Assembly (NCBI GenBank): GCA_041071465.1
Contig: CP163498.1
Coordinates: 4,482,001-4,546,000 of the forward strand
Direction of reading: 5' to 3'
Origin: Pseudomonas putida
GTDB lineage: Bacteria > Pseudomonadota > Gammaproteobacteria > Pseudomonadales > Pseudomonadaceae
DNA: 64,000 nucleotides
This document shows, in pieces, positions 9,716-18,202 of this stretch. A program made the translations under genes and the position numbers. The notes below the pieces were generated by a model. It was not told the origin of the DNA. It saw nothing but the letters and a program-made list of their open reading frames with translations, and made no database searches. Each line of letters opens with the position of its first letter. Position 1 is the stretch's first letter.

Positions 9716-9916
9716 GGCAGTCTCCAAAAGGTGCGGGGTGGTAATGGCGCTACTGTAGCGCCGACCATTGGCCACCCCGATAGCCAATCGTTCGCATGAT
9801 CAGGAGGCCAATCGCCTATTCAGCTGGCCACTGACACGCATCCAATCTCTTTATTTCTGCCGGGCCAGCCAAGCCGGGATAATGGCCAGGTCTTGCTACA
9901 AGAGAAAAGATCCACC

Positions 9917-11113
9917 ATGAGAGCTGCCTTGAACCTGTTGCTGGTGATTTTGCTGGCGCTGAACTTGCGGCCGATTCTGACCAGTATCGGCCCGTTACTC
10001 GAACCCATGCGCGCCAGCACCGGCCTGGGCTACCAGCAGGCCGCCTTGCTGACGGCATTACCGGTGCTGTGCATGGGCCTGGTGCCGTTGCTGCAACCGT
10101 GGCTGCGACGCTGGGTCAGCGAACATGGCGGTGTGCTCGGGGGCCTGGCCGCGATTGCCCTGGCCTGCCTGTGGCGCCTGCAGCTGGACAGTGCCTGGGC
10201 GCTGATCGCCAGTGCGGTGGTCGCCGGCCTGGGCGTGGCAGTGGTGCAGGGCATGATGCCGGGCCTGGTCAACCGCTGGTTCCCCGGGCGTTTGGCTGGG
10301 GCGATGGGCTTGTATTCGGCCGCGCTGATGAGCGGCGGCGGCCTGGCTGCAGTGCTCGGGCCACACATCAGCGGCCATTTCGGTCACTGGCAAGCCGGCC
10401 TGGGCCTGTGGGCGATCCCGGCAGTGCTGGCGGTGCTGGCCTGGGCCGTGCTGCGGCCGCGCCAGGAAGCGCCGAAGTTGGCGGGGGCTACTGGCGGGCA
10501 TTGGTTCGGCACCCGCCGGGCGTGGTTGCTGGCCCTGTACTTCGGCCTGATCAACGGCGGCTACACCAGCATGGTGGCCTGGTTGCCGGCTTACCACACC
10601 GAGCACGGCGGCAGCGCCCAGGGCGGTGCCGATCTGGTGGGCCTGATGACCGTGTTCCAGGTGGCAGGTGCGCTCGGCCTGCCGCTGCTGTTGCGGCGTT
10701 GGGCCGACCGGCGCCCAGGCCTGTGGCTGGCGCTGGCAATCCAGCTGGCGGGATTCCTCGGCCTGCTGCTGGTACCTACGCAGGCTTCGGGGCTGTGGGT
10801 AGCCATGATCGGTTTTGGACTGGGCGCCTGCTTCAGCCAAAGCCTGACGCTGACCCTGGAGCACCTGAAAACGCCTGCCGAGGCGGGCAGCCTGGCGGCG
10901 TTCGTGCAGGGCATCGGCTTTATCATCACCGGTATCGTGCCGTACATCACCGGCTGGCTGCGTGATGTCAGTGGCGACTTCCAGGCTTCGTGGACACTGC
11001 TGACCGTGACTGTTCTGGCAATGTTGCTGGTGACCGTGTGCTTCAACCCGCGTGGCTATGCGGCGGCCATCGCCCGCCCGGCGGTAGTGGGCAAGGCCGC
11101 ACCGGTCAACTGA
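9917..11113 (+). CDS. CynX/NimT-type MFS transporter
   Basis: An inner-membrane permease of about 398 residues with around 12 hydrophobic segments. The opening ALNLLLVILLALNLRP and the TSIGPLL region match the cyanate/2-nitroimidazole (CynX/NimT) branch of the major facilitator superfamily. The substrate is unknown. The start at 9917 follows a purine-rich AAGAGAAAAG; an ATG at 9893 would add eight polar residues. Its stop overlaps the convergent MocR gene by 8 bp, so no separate terminator exists between them. Confidence 0.88.
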   Translation: MRAALNLLLVILLALNLRPILTSIGPLLEPMRASTGLGYQQAALLTALPVLCMGLVPLLQPWLRRWVSEHGGVLGGLAAIALACLWRLQLDSAWALIASAVVAGLGVAVVQGMMPGLVNRWFPGRLAGAMGLYSAALMSGGGLAAVLGPHISGHFGHWQAGLGLWAIPAVLAVLAWAVLRPRQEAPKLAGATGGHWFGTRRAWLLALYFGLINGGYTSMVAWLPAYHTEHGGSAQGGADLVGLMTVFQVAGALGLPLLLRRWADRRPGLWLALAIQLAGFLGLLLVPTQASGLWVAMIGFGLGACFSQSLTLTLEHLKTPAEAGSLAAFVQGIGFIITGIVPYITGWLRDVSGDFQASWTLLTVTVLAMLLVTVCFNPRGYAAAIARPAVVGKAAPVN

Positions 11114-12539
11114 GGCGTTGCAGGGTATCGCGCACTCTGTCCAGTGCTGGGTCGATGTCCAGCAATTCGATGGCGCCGAAGCCCAGCAATAGCCCAGGGC
11201 GCAACGGCGCTTCGCTGAAGAACGGCGCCAGCGAATACAGGCCGACCTCCACCTTGCGTGCGAGGTTGGCCAGCAACTCCACATCCACCCCGGGTGAGGC
11301 CAGGGCACTGAGGTGGAAGCCGGCGCTGGCGGGGATGGCGCTGAACCAGGGTGCCAGGTCGCCGCCCAGGCGTGCCAGGATACGCTCACGGCGGGCACTG
11401 TAGACTTCGTGGCAGCGGCGGATGTGCTTGTTCAGGTGGCCTTCGCCCAGAAAGCGCGCCAGCGCCCACTGCAGCAAGGTCGGGCTGTGCCAATCGCTGA
11501 GGTGCTTGGCCACGCAAGCGGCCTGCAACACGGCGGGTGGCAACACGGCATAGCCCAGCCTCAGCTCGGGCAGCAAGGTCTTGGAAAAAGTCCCCACATA
11601 AGCCACCAGGCCATGGCGGTCGAGGCGCTTGAGTGCATCCGAGGCCGGCCCGTGGTAACGGAATTCGCAGTCGTAATCGTCTTCGATGATCAGTGCGCCC
11701 AGCTCGGCAGCCCGTGCCAGCAGGGCGTGCCGGCGTGGCTCGCTCATCGGCATGCCGAGTGGGAACTGGTGCGAGGGCGTCACGTAGATCAGCCGGGTGC
11801 CGTCGGCGATCTGCTCCACGCACAGGCCTTCTCCATCCACCGGAACCGACTGCAGCCGTGCACCCAGGGCCAGAAACAGTTGCCGTGCCGGCGGGTATCC
11901 GGGGTCTTCCATCGCCACCTGGCAGCCTGGCTCGACCAGCACCCGGGCGATCAGGTCCAGTGCCTGCTGGGCGCCGTTGCACACCAGCAGGTCGGCTGCG
12001 CTGCAGTGCACACCGCGCGCGTAGGCGATGTGGTGGGCAATGGCTTCGCGCAGCTCCGGCAGGCCCTGGGCCGGAAATTGTCGCTCGGGGTGGCGCTGGC
12101 TACGGCGCAGCGCGTAGTTCAGGCAACTGCGCCACTGGTCAAACGGGAACTGCGCCTTGCTCGAAGCACCGCCGACGAAGTCATAGCGCGAGGGTGCGTG
12201 CAGCTGGCGTTGGCCGAGCACGGTGGCGCGTTGCTGCCAGCGCTCGAGGGAGGCGGCGCCGGCCAGGGGGATGGTGTCTGCTTCGTTATTGCGCAGCGGA
12301 TGGCGCGGGGTGACGAAGGTGCCACGGCCGACCACGCCGCTGAGCAGGTTGTCGTAGGTTAGCCGTGAATAGGCTTCGGCCACGGTCTTGCGCGAGACGC
12401 CCAGTTGTTCTGCCAGCAGGCGGGTAGGTGGCAGTTGGGTGCCGGCGGCCAAGTGGCCGCTGTCGATACCGTCGCGCAATTGCTGGTAAAGCTGATCGGC
12501 CAGGCCTTTGCGGCCCTCCAGACGAATGTGCAGTTCCAT
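11106..12539 (-). CDS. MocR-type PLP-dependent transcriptional regulator
   Basis: A 477-residue fusion. The N-terminal GntR winged helix (LADQLYQQLRDGI, then LLAEQLGVSRKTVAEAYSRL) is joined to a class I aminotransferase-like domain. The PLP-binding Lys is in GTFSKTLLPELRLGY, and the pyridine-nitrogen Asp is probably in EDDYDCEFRY. MocR proteins usually regulate amino-acid or vitamin B6 genes, often divergently transcribed ones. Here no gene is divergent: the next gene upstream is the small unknown protein at 12623 on the same strand. The target is therefore unclear, with the convergent MFS a possible candidate. Confidence 0.9.
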   Translation of the reverse strand: MELHIRLEGRKGLADQLYQQLRDGIDSGHLAAGTQLPPTRLLAEQLGVSRKTVAEAYSRLTYDNLLSGVVGRGTFVTPRHPLRNNEADTIPLAGAASLERWQQRATVLGQRQLHAPSRYDFVGGASSKAQFPFDQWRSCLNYALRRSQRHPERQFPAQGLPELREAIAHHIAYARGVHCSAADLLVCNGAQQALDLIARVLVEPGCQVAMEDPGYPPARQLFLALGARLQSVPVDGEGLCVEQIADGTRLIYVTPSHQFPLGMPMSEPRRHALLARAAELGALIIEDDYDCEFRYHGPASDALKRLDRHGLVAYVGTFSKTLLPELRLGYAVLPPAVLQAACVAKHLSDWHSPTLLQWALARFLGEGHLNKHIRRCHEVYSARRERILARLGGDLAPWFSAIPASAGFHLSALASPGVDVELLANLARKVEVGLYSLAPFFSEAPLRPGLLLGFGAIELLDIDPALDRVRDTLQRLS

Positions 12540-12622
12540 GGGGCGGTCCAGAGCAGGGGAGTGCTCAGGATAGCGGATCAGGGGTGTGCGCAATATCTGC
12601 AGGCACGGCTGCATGCCGATAC

Positions 12623-12961
12623 TCAGAGCCGAGCGGTGCTTACGGTGATAAAGCCTTTGTCCGCCAGCGCAATGCGTATCACTGTCTCGTCCGCCGGTGC
12701 CTTGCGGCTGCGCTTGATGCGCACGCCATCCACCGCGGCAGCTTTCAGATGCTCTGTGATGGCTCGCCCGTTCGGGTCGAAGAACACTTCGCTGGCCAGC
12801 AACTCGATACGTTCGACCAGTTGCCGGGAGTGTTCGTCGGTGGCGCAGAAGAACATCACCCCCGACAGGTGAGGGTCTTCATCGGGGTTGCTGATGTCGT
12901 GGGCCAGCATTTCACGCAGGCTGCTGCGCAGTGCGGCAATGGAGCGGGCGTACAGGTGCAT
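12623..12961 (-). CDS. Small conserved-looking protein of unknown function
   Basis: The protein has 112 residues, no signal peptide and no membrane segment. I do not recognise a family. It is rich in charged residues and begins MHLYARSIAALRSSLREML. The ATG at 12961 has a strong AGAGGAGG ribosome site, and codon use looks like that of its neighbours, so it is very likely expressed. It lies upstream of and co-directional with the MocR gene (83 bp gap) and divergent from the flavin reductase-like gene. Confidence 0.75.
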   Translation of the reverse strand: MHLYARSIAALRSSLREMLAHDISNPDEDPHLSGVMFFCATDEHSRQLVERIELLASEVFFDPNGRAITEHLKAAAVDGVRIKRSRKAPADETVIRIALADKGFITVSTARL

Positions 12962-13157
12962 ACGGAGCCTCCTCTGGATCGCGACCTTGCGTTGTCCAGT
13001 GCCGATCTTGTTTTCTGCGCGCAGTGGCAGCAAGTAAGACGCTTCCTATAACTTTGTGGGAAATTTCTGAGGATGCTGGAAGGCCACCGCTGACTGGCGG
13101 GAGGCAGGTGTCTGCGGCACAATTCGGCGTCTGATACCCGCCTTGCCGAGGATTGCC

Positions 13158-13736
13158 ATGAACAGCCATTTCCAGCCCGTCGACCTGAAAAAGGCCTATC
13201 GCCTGTTGAACCACGGCCCGACAGTGCTGGTTTCGGCCAGCCACGAGGGGGTAGACAACGTCATGGCAGCTGCCTGGGCTTGTGCCCTGGACTTCGACCC
13301 GCCCAAGGTAACCGTGGTGCTCGACAAGATCGCCCGCACCCGGCAGTTGGTGGAGGGCAGTGGCTGGTTCGTGATCCAGGTGCCGACCGCTGCGCAGGCG
13401 CAACTGACCCACCAGGTGGGGACCCGCAGCCTGTTCGACCAGCCCGACAAACTGGCCAGCATCGGTGTGCAGCTGGCGAGGGTCGAAGGGCATGCGGCGC
13501 CATTGGTGCAAGGCTGCTCGGCGTGGTTGATGTGCCGAGTGATCGACGAACCGCATAACCAGAACACCTATGACTTGTTCATAGGCGAAGTGGTGGCCGC
13601 CTGGGCGGATGACCGGGTGTTCCGGGATGGGCACTGGGCCTATGAAAGTGCCGACCCGCAGTGGCGCAGCCTGCACTACGTCGCGGGTGGGCATTTTTAT
13701 GCGATTGGCGAGGCGGTGGTGGTTGAGCCGCAGTAA
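13158..13736 (+). CDS. Flavin reductase-like FMN-binding domain protein
   Basis: The protein has 192 residues and resembles the DIM6/NTAB flavin reductase-like family. It has the N-terminal GPTVLVSASHEGVDNVMAAAW strand-helix, TRQLVEGSGWFVIQVP in the middle, and GHFYAIGE at the end. Such proteins bind FMN and often supply reduced flavin to a monooxygenase. The start at 13158 has GAGGA at 13148. No monooxygenase is adjacent, so the partner is unknown. Confidence 0.85.
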   Translation: MNSHFQPVDLKKAYRLLNHGPTVLVSASHEGVDNVMAAAWACALDFDPPKVTVVLDKIARTRQLVEGSGWFVIQVPTAAQAQLTHQVGTRSLFDQPDKLASIGVQLARVEGHAAPLVQGCSAWLMCRVIDEPHNQNTYDLFIGEVVAAWADDRVFRDGHWAYESADPQWRSLHYVAGGHFYAIGEAVVVEPQ

Positions 13737-13747
13737 CACCTGTGTTG

Positions 13748-13778
13748 GCTTCTTCGCGGGCATGCCCGCTCCAACCGC
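13748..13778. repeat. REP-like hairpin between convergent genes
   Basis: The stretch GCTTCTTCGCGGGCATGCCCGCTCC holds the core palindrome GCGGGCATGCCCGC. It is the other common P. putida REP type, distinct from the GTAGGAGCGG family seen elsewhere in the window. It lies between the convergent flavin reductase-like and glcG ends and may act as a terminator for both. Confidence 0.7.
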
Positions 13779-13821
13779 ATAGCAACAGGCTGTAAGGCCC
13801 CAGAAGAGGTTGGCACGGAAC

Positions 13822-14220
13822 TCAGAGCGCGGCAGCCCCAGCCTTGGCCACCTGGGCATCCTGCTCGGACTTGACCCCGGACACGCCAATCGCGCCTACC
13901 ACCTGGCCTTCCACCCGCAGCGGCACGCCGCCTTCCAGGCTGGTCAGCAGCGGCGCGGTCACGAAAGCAGTACGGCCGCTATTGACCATCTCTTCATAAT
14001 CCCGCGTCTCCTTGCGCCCCAATGCGGCAGTGCGCGCCTTTTCCATTGCGATGTAAGCACTGGCGGGCGCGCAGCCGTCCAGGCGCTCCAGGGCCAGCGG
14101 ATGGCCGCCGTCGTCGACCACGGCGATGGTCACGTTCCATTGCTGCGCCTGGGCTTCCTGGCGCGCGGCGCTCAGTACGCGGGCAATTTCGGCCTGGCCG
14201 ATCACGAACTTGCTATGCAT
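13822..14220 (-). CDS. glcG: GlcG / HbpS-like heme-degrading family protein (distal part of the fused frame)
   Basis: This segment of 132 residues beginning MHSKFVIGQAEIARVL is GlcG, of the DUF336/HbpS-like family. It contains VVDDGGHPLALERLDG and the C-terminal VVGAIGVSGVKSEQD loop. Its length matches the usual ~134. Its own CGGAGA ribosome site lies 8 bases before the ATG. This suggests that it is normally translated separately, although no in-frame stop divides it from glcF here. Its biochemical role in glycolate use is not settled. Confidence 0.85.
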   Translation of the reverse strand: MHSKFVIGQAEIARVLSAARQEAQAQQWNVTIAVVDDGGHPLALERLDGCAPASAYIAMEKARTAALGRKETRDYEEMVNSGRTAFVTAPLLTSLEGGVPLRVEGQVVGAIGVSGVKSEQDAQVAKAGAAAL

Positions 14221-15447
14221 GGGGGTCTCCGGGTTCAAGGCTGCTTCGACGATTTCGATCCAGTGCCGCACAGGCGTGCGCCCAGCCCCGTCGAGGTGGG
14301 CCTGGCAGCCGATGTTGGCCGTGGCGATGACTTGCGGTTTGCCGCTTTCCAGCGCATTCAGGCGATTGTCGCGCAGTTGCAGCGACAATTCAGGCTGGGT
14401 CAGCGAATAAGTGCCCGCCGAGCCGCAGCACAGGTGGCCGTCGGGCACCGAGGTCAGGGTAAAGCCCAGCCGCGTCAGCAATGCTTCTACCGCACCGCCC
14501 AGTTTCAGGGCGTGCTGCAGTGTACATGGGCAGTGGAAGGCCAGACGCTGTTCGGCGCAAAGGCTCAGTTGCTCGACGGGTTCATCGCGCAAAACTTCTA
14601 CCAGGTCGCGGGACAGTGCGCTGACCCGCGCGGCCTTGGCAGCGTAGTGAGGGTCTTTTTCCAGCAGGTGGCCGTAGTCGCGGACAAATGCGCCGCAGCC
14701 ACTGGCAGTTTGTACGATCGCCTCGGCACCTGCTTCGATGGCGGGCCACCAGGCGTCGATATTGCGCTGTGCCCGCTGCAGGCCCTGCTCCTGAGCATTC
14801 AGGTGATAGTCCACCGCGCCACAGCAACCGGCCTGCTGGATCGGTTGCACGCTGATGCCCAGGCGGTCGAGCAGCCGCGCAGCCGCGGCGTTGGTATTGG
14901 GTGACAGGGTTGGTTGCACGCAACCTTCCAGCATCAGCACCCGGCGTGCATGGCGTGGCGCGGGGCGGTCGCCGGGTGGCGTGATGCGGGCCGGCAGCTT
15001 GCGTTTGAGCGTGGCCGGCAGCAGCGGGCGCAGCGCCTGGCCGCTGCGGGTCAGGGCTTTGAACAATGCCGGGCGCGGCACTACCGCACGCAGGCCCTGG
15101 CGCAGCAGGCGCTGGCCGAGCGGGCGCGGCACCTGCTGCTCGACCACCGCCCGGCCAATGTCCAGCAGGTCGTGGTACTTCACCCCGGATGGGCAGGTGG
15201 TTTCGCAGTTGCGGCAGGTCAGGCAGCGGTCCAGGTGCAACTGGGTGCTGGCGGTGACCGGCTTGCCTTCGAGCACCTGCTTGATCAGGTAGATACGCCC
15301 GCGCGGGCCGTCCAGTTCATCGCCTAGCAACTGGTAAGTGGGGCAGGTGGCGGTGCAGAAGCCGCAGTGCACGCAGGATCGCAGGATGCTTTCGGCTTCT
15401 TCGGCGCGGGCCAGGCGGCGGGCTGTTTCGCTGAGGTTGGTTTGCAT
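13822..15447 (-). CDS. glcF: Glycolate oxidase iron-sulfur subunit GlcF, joined in frame to GlcG
   Basis: One open frame of 541 residues. Residues 1 to about 403 are GlcF, the electron-transfer subunit of glycolate oxidase. It has two 4Fe-4S motifs (CVHCGFCTATCP and CLTCRNCETTCP) and two CCG domains with GCCGAVDYH and LCCGSAGTY. The last 132 residues are GlcG. In other bacteria the two are separate proteins. A TGA lies one base out of frame at the junction, and a CGGAGA ribosome site precedes the GlcG ATG, so the fusion may come from a single-base indel. GlcF works with GlcD and GlcE at the membrane to oxidise glycolate to glyoxylate. Confidence 0.88.
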   Translation of the reverse strand: MQTNLSETARRLARAEEAESILRSCVHCGFCTATCPTYQLLGDELDGPRGRIYLIKQVLEGKPVTASTQLHLDRCLTCRNCETTCPSGVKYHDLLDIGRAVVEQQVPRPLGQRLLRQGLRAVVPRPALFKALTRSGQALRPLLPATLKRKLPARITPPGDRPAPRHARRVLMLEGCVQPTLSPNTNAAAARLLDRLGISVQPIQQAGCCGAVDYHLNAQEQGLQRAQRNIDAWWPAIEAGAEAIVQTASGCGAFVRDYGHLLEKDPHYAAKAARVSALSRDLVEVLRDEPVEQLSLCAEQRLAFHCPCTLQHALKLGGAVEALLTRLGFTLTSVPDGHLCCGSAGTYSLTQPELSLQLRDNRLNALESGKPQVIATANIGCQAHLDGAGRTPVRHWIEIVEAALNPETPMHSKFVIGQAEIARVLSAARQEAQAQQWNVTIAVVDDGGHPLALERLDGCAPASAYIAMEKARTAALGRKETRDYEEMVNSGRTAFVTAPLLTSLEGGVPLRVEGQVVGAIGVSGVKSEQDAQVAKAGAAAL

Positions 15448-15456
15448 GGTCTGGCC

Positions 15457-16509
15457 TCACAGGTCCGGGTACAGGCGACCGGGGTTGAACACCCCCTGGG
15501 GGTCGAGCTGCTGCTTGAGGGCGCGGTGGTAGCGCATCAGGGCGGCGGACAGCGGCGGGCTGCTGGCTGCACCGGGGGCATAGCAGGTGGCGTGGCCGCC
15601 CACCTTGGCGACCTGGTCGCGAATGGCCTGAACCGGTGCGCCGGTTGTGAGCCAGCGCTGGGCGCCACCCCAGTCGATCAGCTGTTGGCCGGGCAGGTCC
15701 AGCTCGCCGCAGGCGTTGGGTACGGACAGGCGCCACAGCGGAGCGGCGCCGGCAAAAAATGGCAGCCGTTGTTCGCGCAGGTCGCTCCAGAACCGGTTGT
15801 GGAGTGTTTCGCCACCCAGGCGCCGGTACGCCGACTGCACCGAGCCTTCGCCGCCTTCCAGGCGCAGGTACAGTGCTTCGCCGTCATGGCAGGCGGCGCT
15901 GATCGGTAGCGGTTGCTGCCCCCATTCGGCCAGCTCCGCCAGGGCTTCATGGCGGCTCATCGGCAGGCGCAGGCCAAGGCATTGACGTGGGCGTGGCAGC
16001 ACTTTCAGCGACACTTCGGTCAGCAGCCCCAGGCAGCCGAAGCTGCCCGCCATCAGGCGTGATACATCGTAACCGGCCACGTTCTTCATCACCTCGCCGC
16101 CAAAGCGCAACAGCTTGCCGTGGCCGGTGATCACGCGGGTGCCAAGCACATAGTCACGCACCGACCCGGCCCACGGCCGCCGTGGGCCAGACAACCCGGC
16201 CGCGACCATCCCTCCCAGCGTGGCTTCCGGGCCCAGGTGCGGTGGTTCGCAGGGCAGCATCTGGCCGGCTTCGTGCAGGGCCGCCTCGATTTCGCGCAGC
16301 GGCGTGCCGGCGCGGGCGGTGAGCACCAGTTCGGTCGGATCGTAGCTGACGATGCCGCGGTGGCTGCGGGTATCGAGCACTTCACCGGCCACTGGGTTGC
16401 CGAGCATCGCCTTGCTGTTGCTGCCCTGGATACGCAGTGGCGTGCGTTGGTTCAGCGCCTGGTTTACCTGTTCCAGCAGTGCCTGGCTCATGTCGCGGTC
16501 CATGCTCAT
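15457..16509 (-). CDS. glcE: Glycolate oxidase FAD-binding subunit GlcE
   Basis: A 350-residue subunit of glycolate oxidase with an N-terminal FAD-binding PCMH fold. The key segments are RIQGSNSKAMLG, LTARAGTPLREIE and GPEATLGGMVAAGLSGPRR; the C-terminus ends DPQGVFNPGRLYPDL. The start at 16509 overlaps the glcD stop (TGATG), so translation is coupled. A second Met two codons later is possible. It sits 9 bp before glcF. GlcE resembles GlcD but lacks its full substrate domain, and both are needed for activity in E. coli. Confidence 0.93.
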   Translation of the reverse strand: MSMDRDMSQALLEQVNQALNQRTPLRIQGSNSKAMLGNPVAGEVLDTRSHRGIVSYDPTELVLTARAGTPLREIEAALHEAGQMLPCEPPHLGPEATLGGMVAAGLSGPRRPWAGSVRDYVLGTRVITGHGKLLRFGGEVMKNVAGYDVSRLMAGSFGCLGLLTEVSLKVLPRPRQCLGLRLPMSRHEALAELAEWGQQPLPISAACHDGEALYLRLEGGEGSVQSAYRRLGGETLHNRFWSDLREQRLPFFAGAAPLWRLSVPNACGELDLPGQQLIDWGGAQRWLTTGAPVQAIRDQVAKVGGHATCYAPGAASSPPLSAALMRYHRALKQQLDPQGVFNPGRLYPDL

Positions 16510-18008
16510 CAGAAACGCTCCAGTTCGGGGAAGGGCAGCTGCCCATGGTGCACATGCATGGCGCCGAATTCGGCGCAGCGGTGCAAGGTGGGAATGTTCT
16601 TGCCGGGGTTGAGCAGGCCCTGCGGGTCGAAGGCGGCCTTCACCGCGTGGAACAGGGTGATTTCGTCGCTGTTGAACTGCGCGCACATCTGGTTGATCTT
16701 CTCGCGGCCCACGCCATGTTCACCGGTGATGCTGCCGCCCACTGCCACGCACAGTTCGAGGATCTTGCCGCCGATGGCTTCGGCACGCTCCAGCTCGCCG
16801 GGGCGGTTGGCATCGAACAGGATCAGCGGATGCATGTTGCCGTCGCCGGCATGGAACACATTGGCCACGCGCAGGCCGTATTCAGCGGACAGGTCACTGA
16901 TACCCTTGAGCACCCGGGGCAGTTCGCGGCGCGGGATGGTGCCGTCCATGCAGTAGTAGTCCGGGGAGATGCGCCCTACCGCTGGAAAGGCGTTCTTGCG
17001 CCCGGCCCAGAAGCGCACGCGCTCGGCTTCGTCGCAGGCCAGGCGCACCTCGCGGGCCCCGGCATGCGTCAGTACGTCGGCGACCCGCGCGCAGTCGTCG
17101 TGTACGTCGGCCTCCACGCCATCCAGCTCGCACAGCAGGATCGCCGCCGCGTCCACCGGGTAGCCAGCGTGGATGAAGTCCTCGGCGGCGCGGATCGCCA
17201 GGTTGTCCATCATCTCCAGGCCGCCGGGGATGATGCCGGCCGCGATGATGTCGGCGACTGCCCGGCCGGCGTCCTCGACGCTGTCGAAACTGGCCAGTAG
17301 CACTCGCGCCACCTGGGGCTTGGGTAGCAGCTTGACGGTAACTTCGGTGACGATACCCAGCATGCCTTCGGAGCCGGTGAACAGCGCCAGCAGGTCGAAA
17401 CCTGGGCTGTCCAGGGCATCGCTGCCGAGGGTCAGGTGCTCGCCCTCGATCGTGAGGATTTCCACCTTGAGCAGGTTGTGCACGGTCAGGCCGTACTTGA
17501 GGCAGTGCACGCCACCGGCATTTTCGGCGACGTTGCCACCGATGGAGCAGGCTATTTGCGAGGAGGGGTCTGGTGCGTAGTACATACCATGAGGTGCGGC
17601 GGCCTGGGAGATGGCCAGGTTGCGCACGCCCGGCTGCACACGGGCGTAGCGACCCTGCGGGTTCACCTCAAGGATACGATTGAAGCGCGCCATCACCAGC
17701 AGGATGCCCTTCGCCAGCGGCAGGGCACCGCCCGACAGGCCGGTACCGGCGCCTCGGGCGACCACCGGTACGCCACGTTGGTGGCACAGTTTCAGTAGTG
17801 TTTGCACCTGCTCCAGGCGCTCGGGCAGCACCACCAGCAGTGGCACGGTGCGGTAGGCCGACAGGCCGTCGCATTCGTAGGGTTTGAGGTCTTCTTCGCG
17901 GTGCAGGATTTCGAGGTCTGGCAGGGCATCGCGCAGCGCCTGCAACAGGTCAGCCTGGTTCACGTTGGGCAACGCGCCATCGACGCGCTCGTCGTACAGG
18001 ATATTCAT
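16509..18008 (-). CDS. glcD: Glycolate oxidase catalytic FAD subunit GlcD
   Basis: A 499-residue flavoprotein, the same length as E. coli GlcD, that oxidises glycolate (and D-lactate-like 2-hydroxyacids) to the 2-oxo acid. The FAD-binding domain has VVARGAGTGLSGGALPLAKG, and the C-terminal domain has HAGDGNMHPLILFD and TGEHGVGREKI. The start at 18008 is an ATG with a matching family N-terminus; a Met five codons upstream is possible. It is the first gene of glcDEFG and is divergent from glcC. Two identical operator-like palindromes lie in the 194-bp gap. Confidence 0.95.
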   Translation of the reverse strand: MNILYDERVDGALPNVNQADLLQALRDALPDLEILHREEDLKPYECDGLSAYRTVPLLVVLPERLEQVQTLLKLCHQRGVPVVARGAGTGLSGGALPLAKGILLVMARFNRILEVNPQGRYARVQPGVRNLAISQAAAPHGMYYAPDPSSQIACSIGGNVAENAGGVHCLKYGLTVHNLLKVEILTIEGEHLTLGSDALDSPGFDLLALFTGSEGMLGIVTEVTVKLLPKPQVARVLLASFDSVEDAGRAVADIIAAGIIPGGLEMMDNLAIRAAEDFIHAGYPVDAAAILLCELDGVEADVHDDCARVADVLTHAGAREVRLACDEAERVRFWAGRKNAFPAVGRISPDYYCMDGTIPRRELPRVLKGISDLSAEYGLRVANVFHAGDGNMHPLILFDANRPGELERAEAIGGKILELCVAVGGSITGEHGVGREKINQMCAQFNSDEITLFHAVKAAFDPQGLLNPGKNIPTLHRCAEFGAMHVHHGQLPFPELERF

Positions 18009-18100
18009 CGGCTCACTCGGCAACGGTTTTTGTTGTTGTTGGCAAAGCGATCACCCTGCCAGCGTGCGCGTGCCGGCGGCTGTAGTCGAGTGCGGCAGGT

Positions 18101-18115
18101 ACTGGTCCTACCAGT
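18101..18115. promoter_or_regulatory. Candidate GlcC operator 1
   Basis: The 15-bp palindrome ACTGGTCCTACCAGT occurs identically here and at 18176. TGGTCnnACCA is the core of sites bound by FadR/PdhR-type (FCD) GntR regulators. It lies 92 bp upstream of glcD in the glcD-glcC gap. Confidence 0.8.
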
Positions 18116-18175
18116 TTTTCTGCCAGGCTGTGGCTATTACCGGCTTTGTCCGGCTAGATTGAAGCCAGTGATGCA

Positions 18176-18190
18176 ACTGGTCCTACCAGT
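18176..18190. promoter_or_regulatory. Candidate GlcC operator 2
   Basis: An exact second copy of ACTGGTCCTACCAGT, 75 bp from the first and ending 12 bp before the glcC start. From this position bound protein would block or overlap glcC transcription, consistent with autoregulation. Confidence 0.8.
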
Positions 18191-18202
18191 AGGGGCGTTG
18201 AG

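Noticed and set aside
11106..11113. 8-bp overlap between the convergent MFS and MocR stops as an antisense regulatory device
   Set aside because: Such short tail overlaps are common in compact bacterial genomes, and nothing else in the sequence points to regulation.
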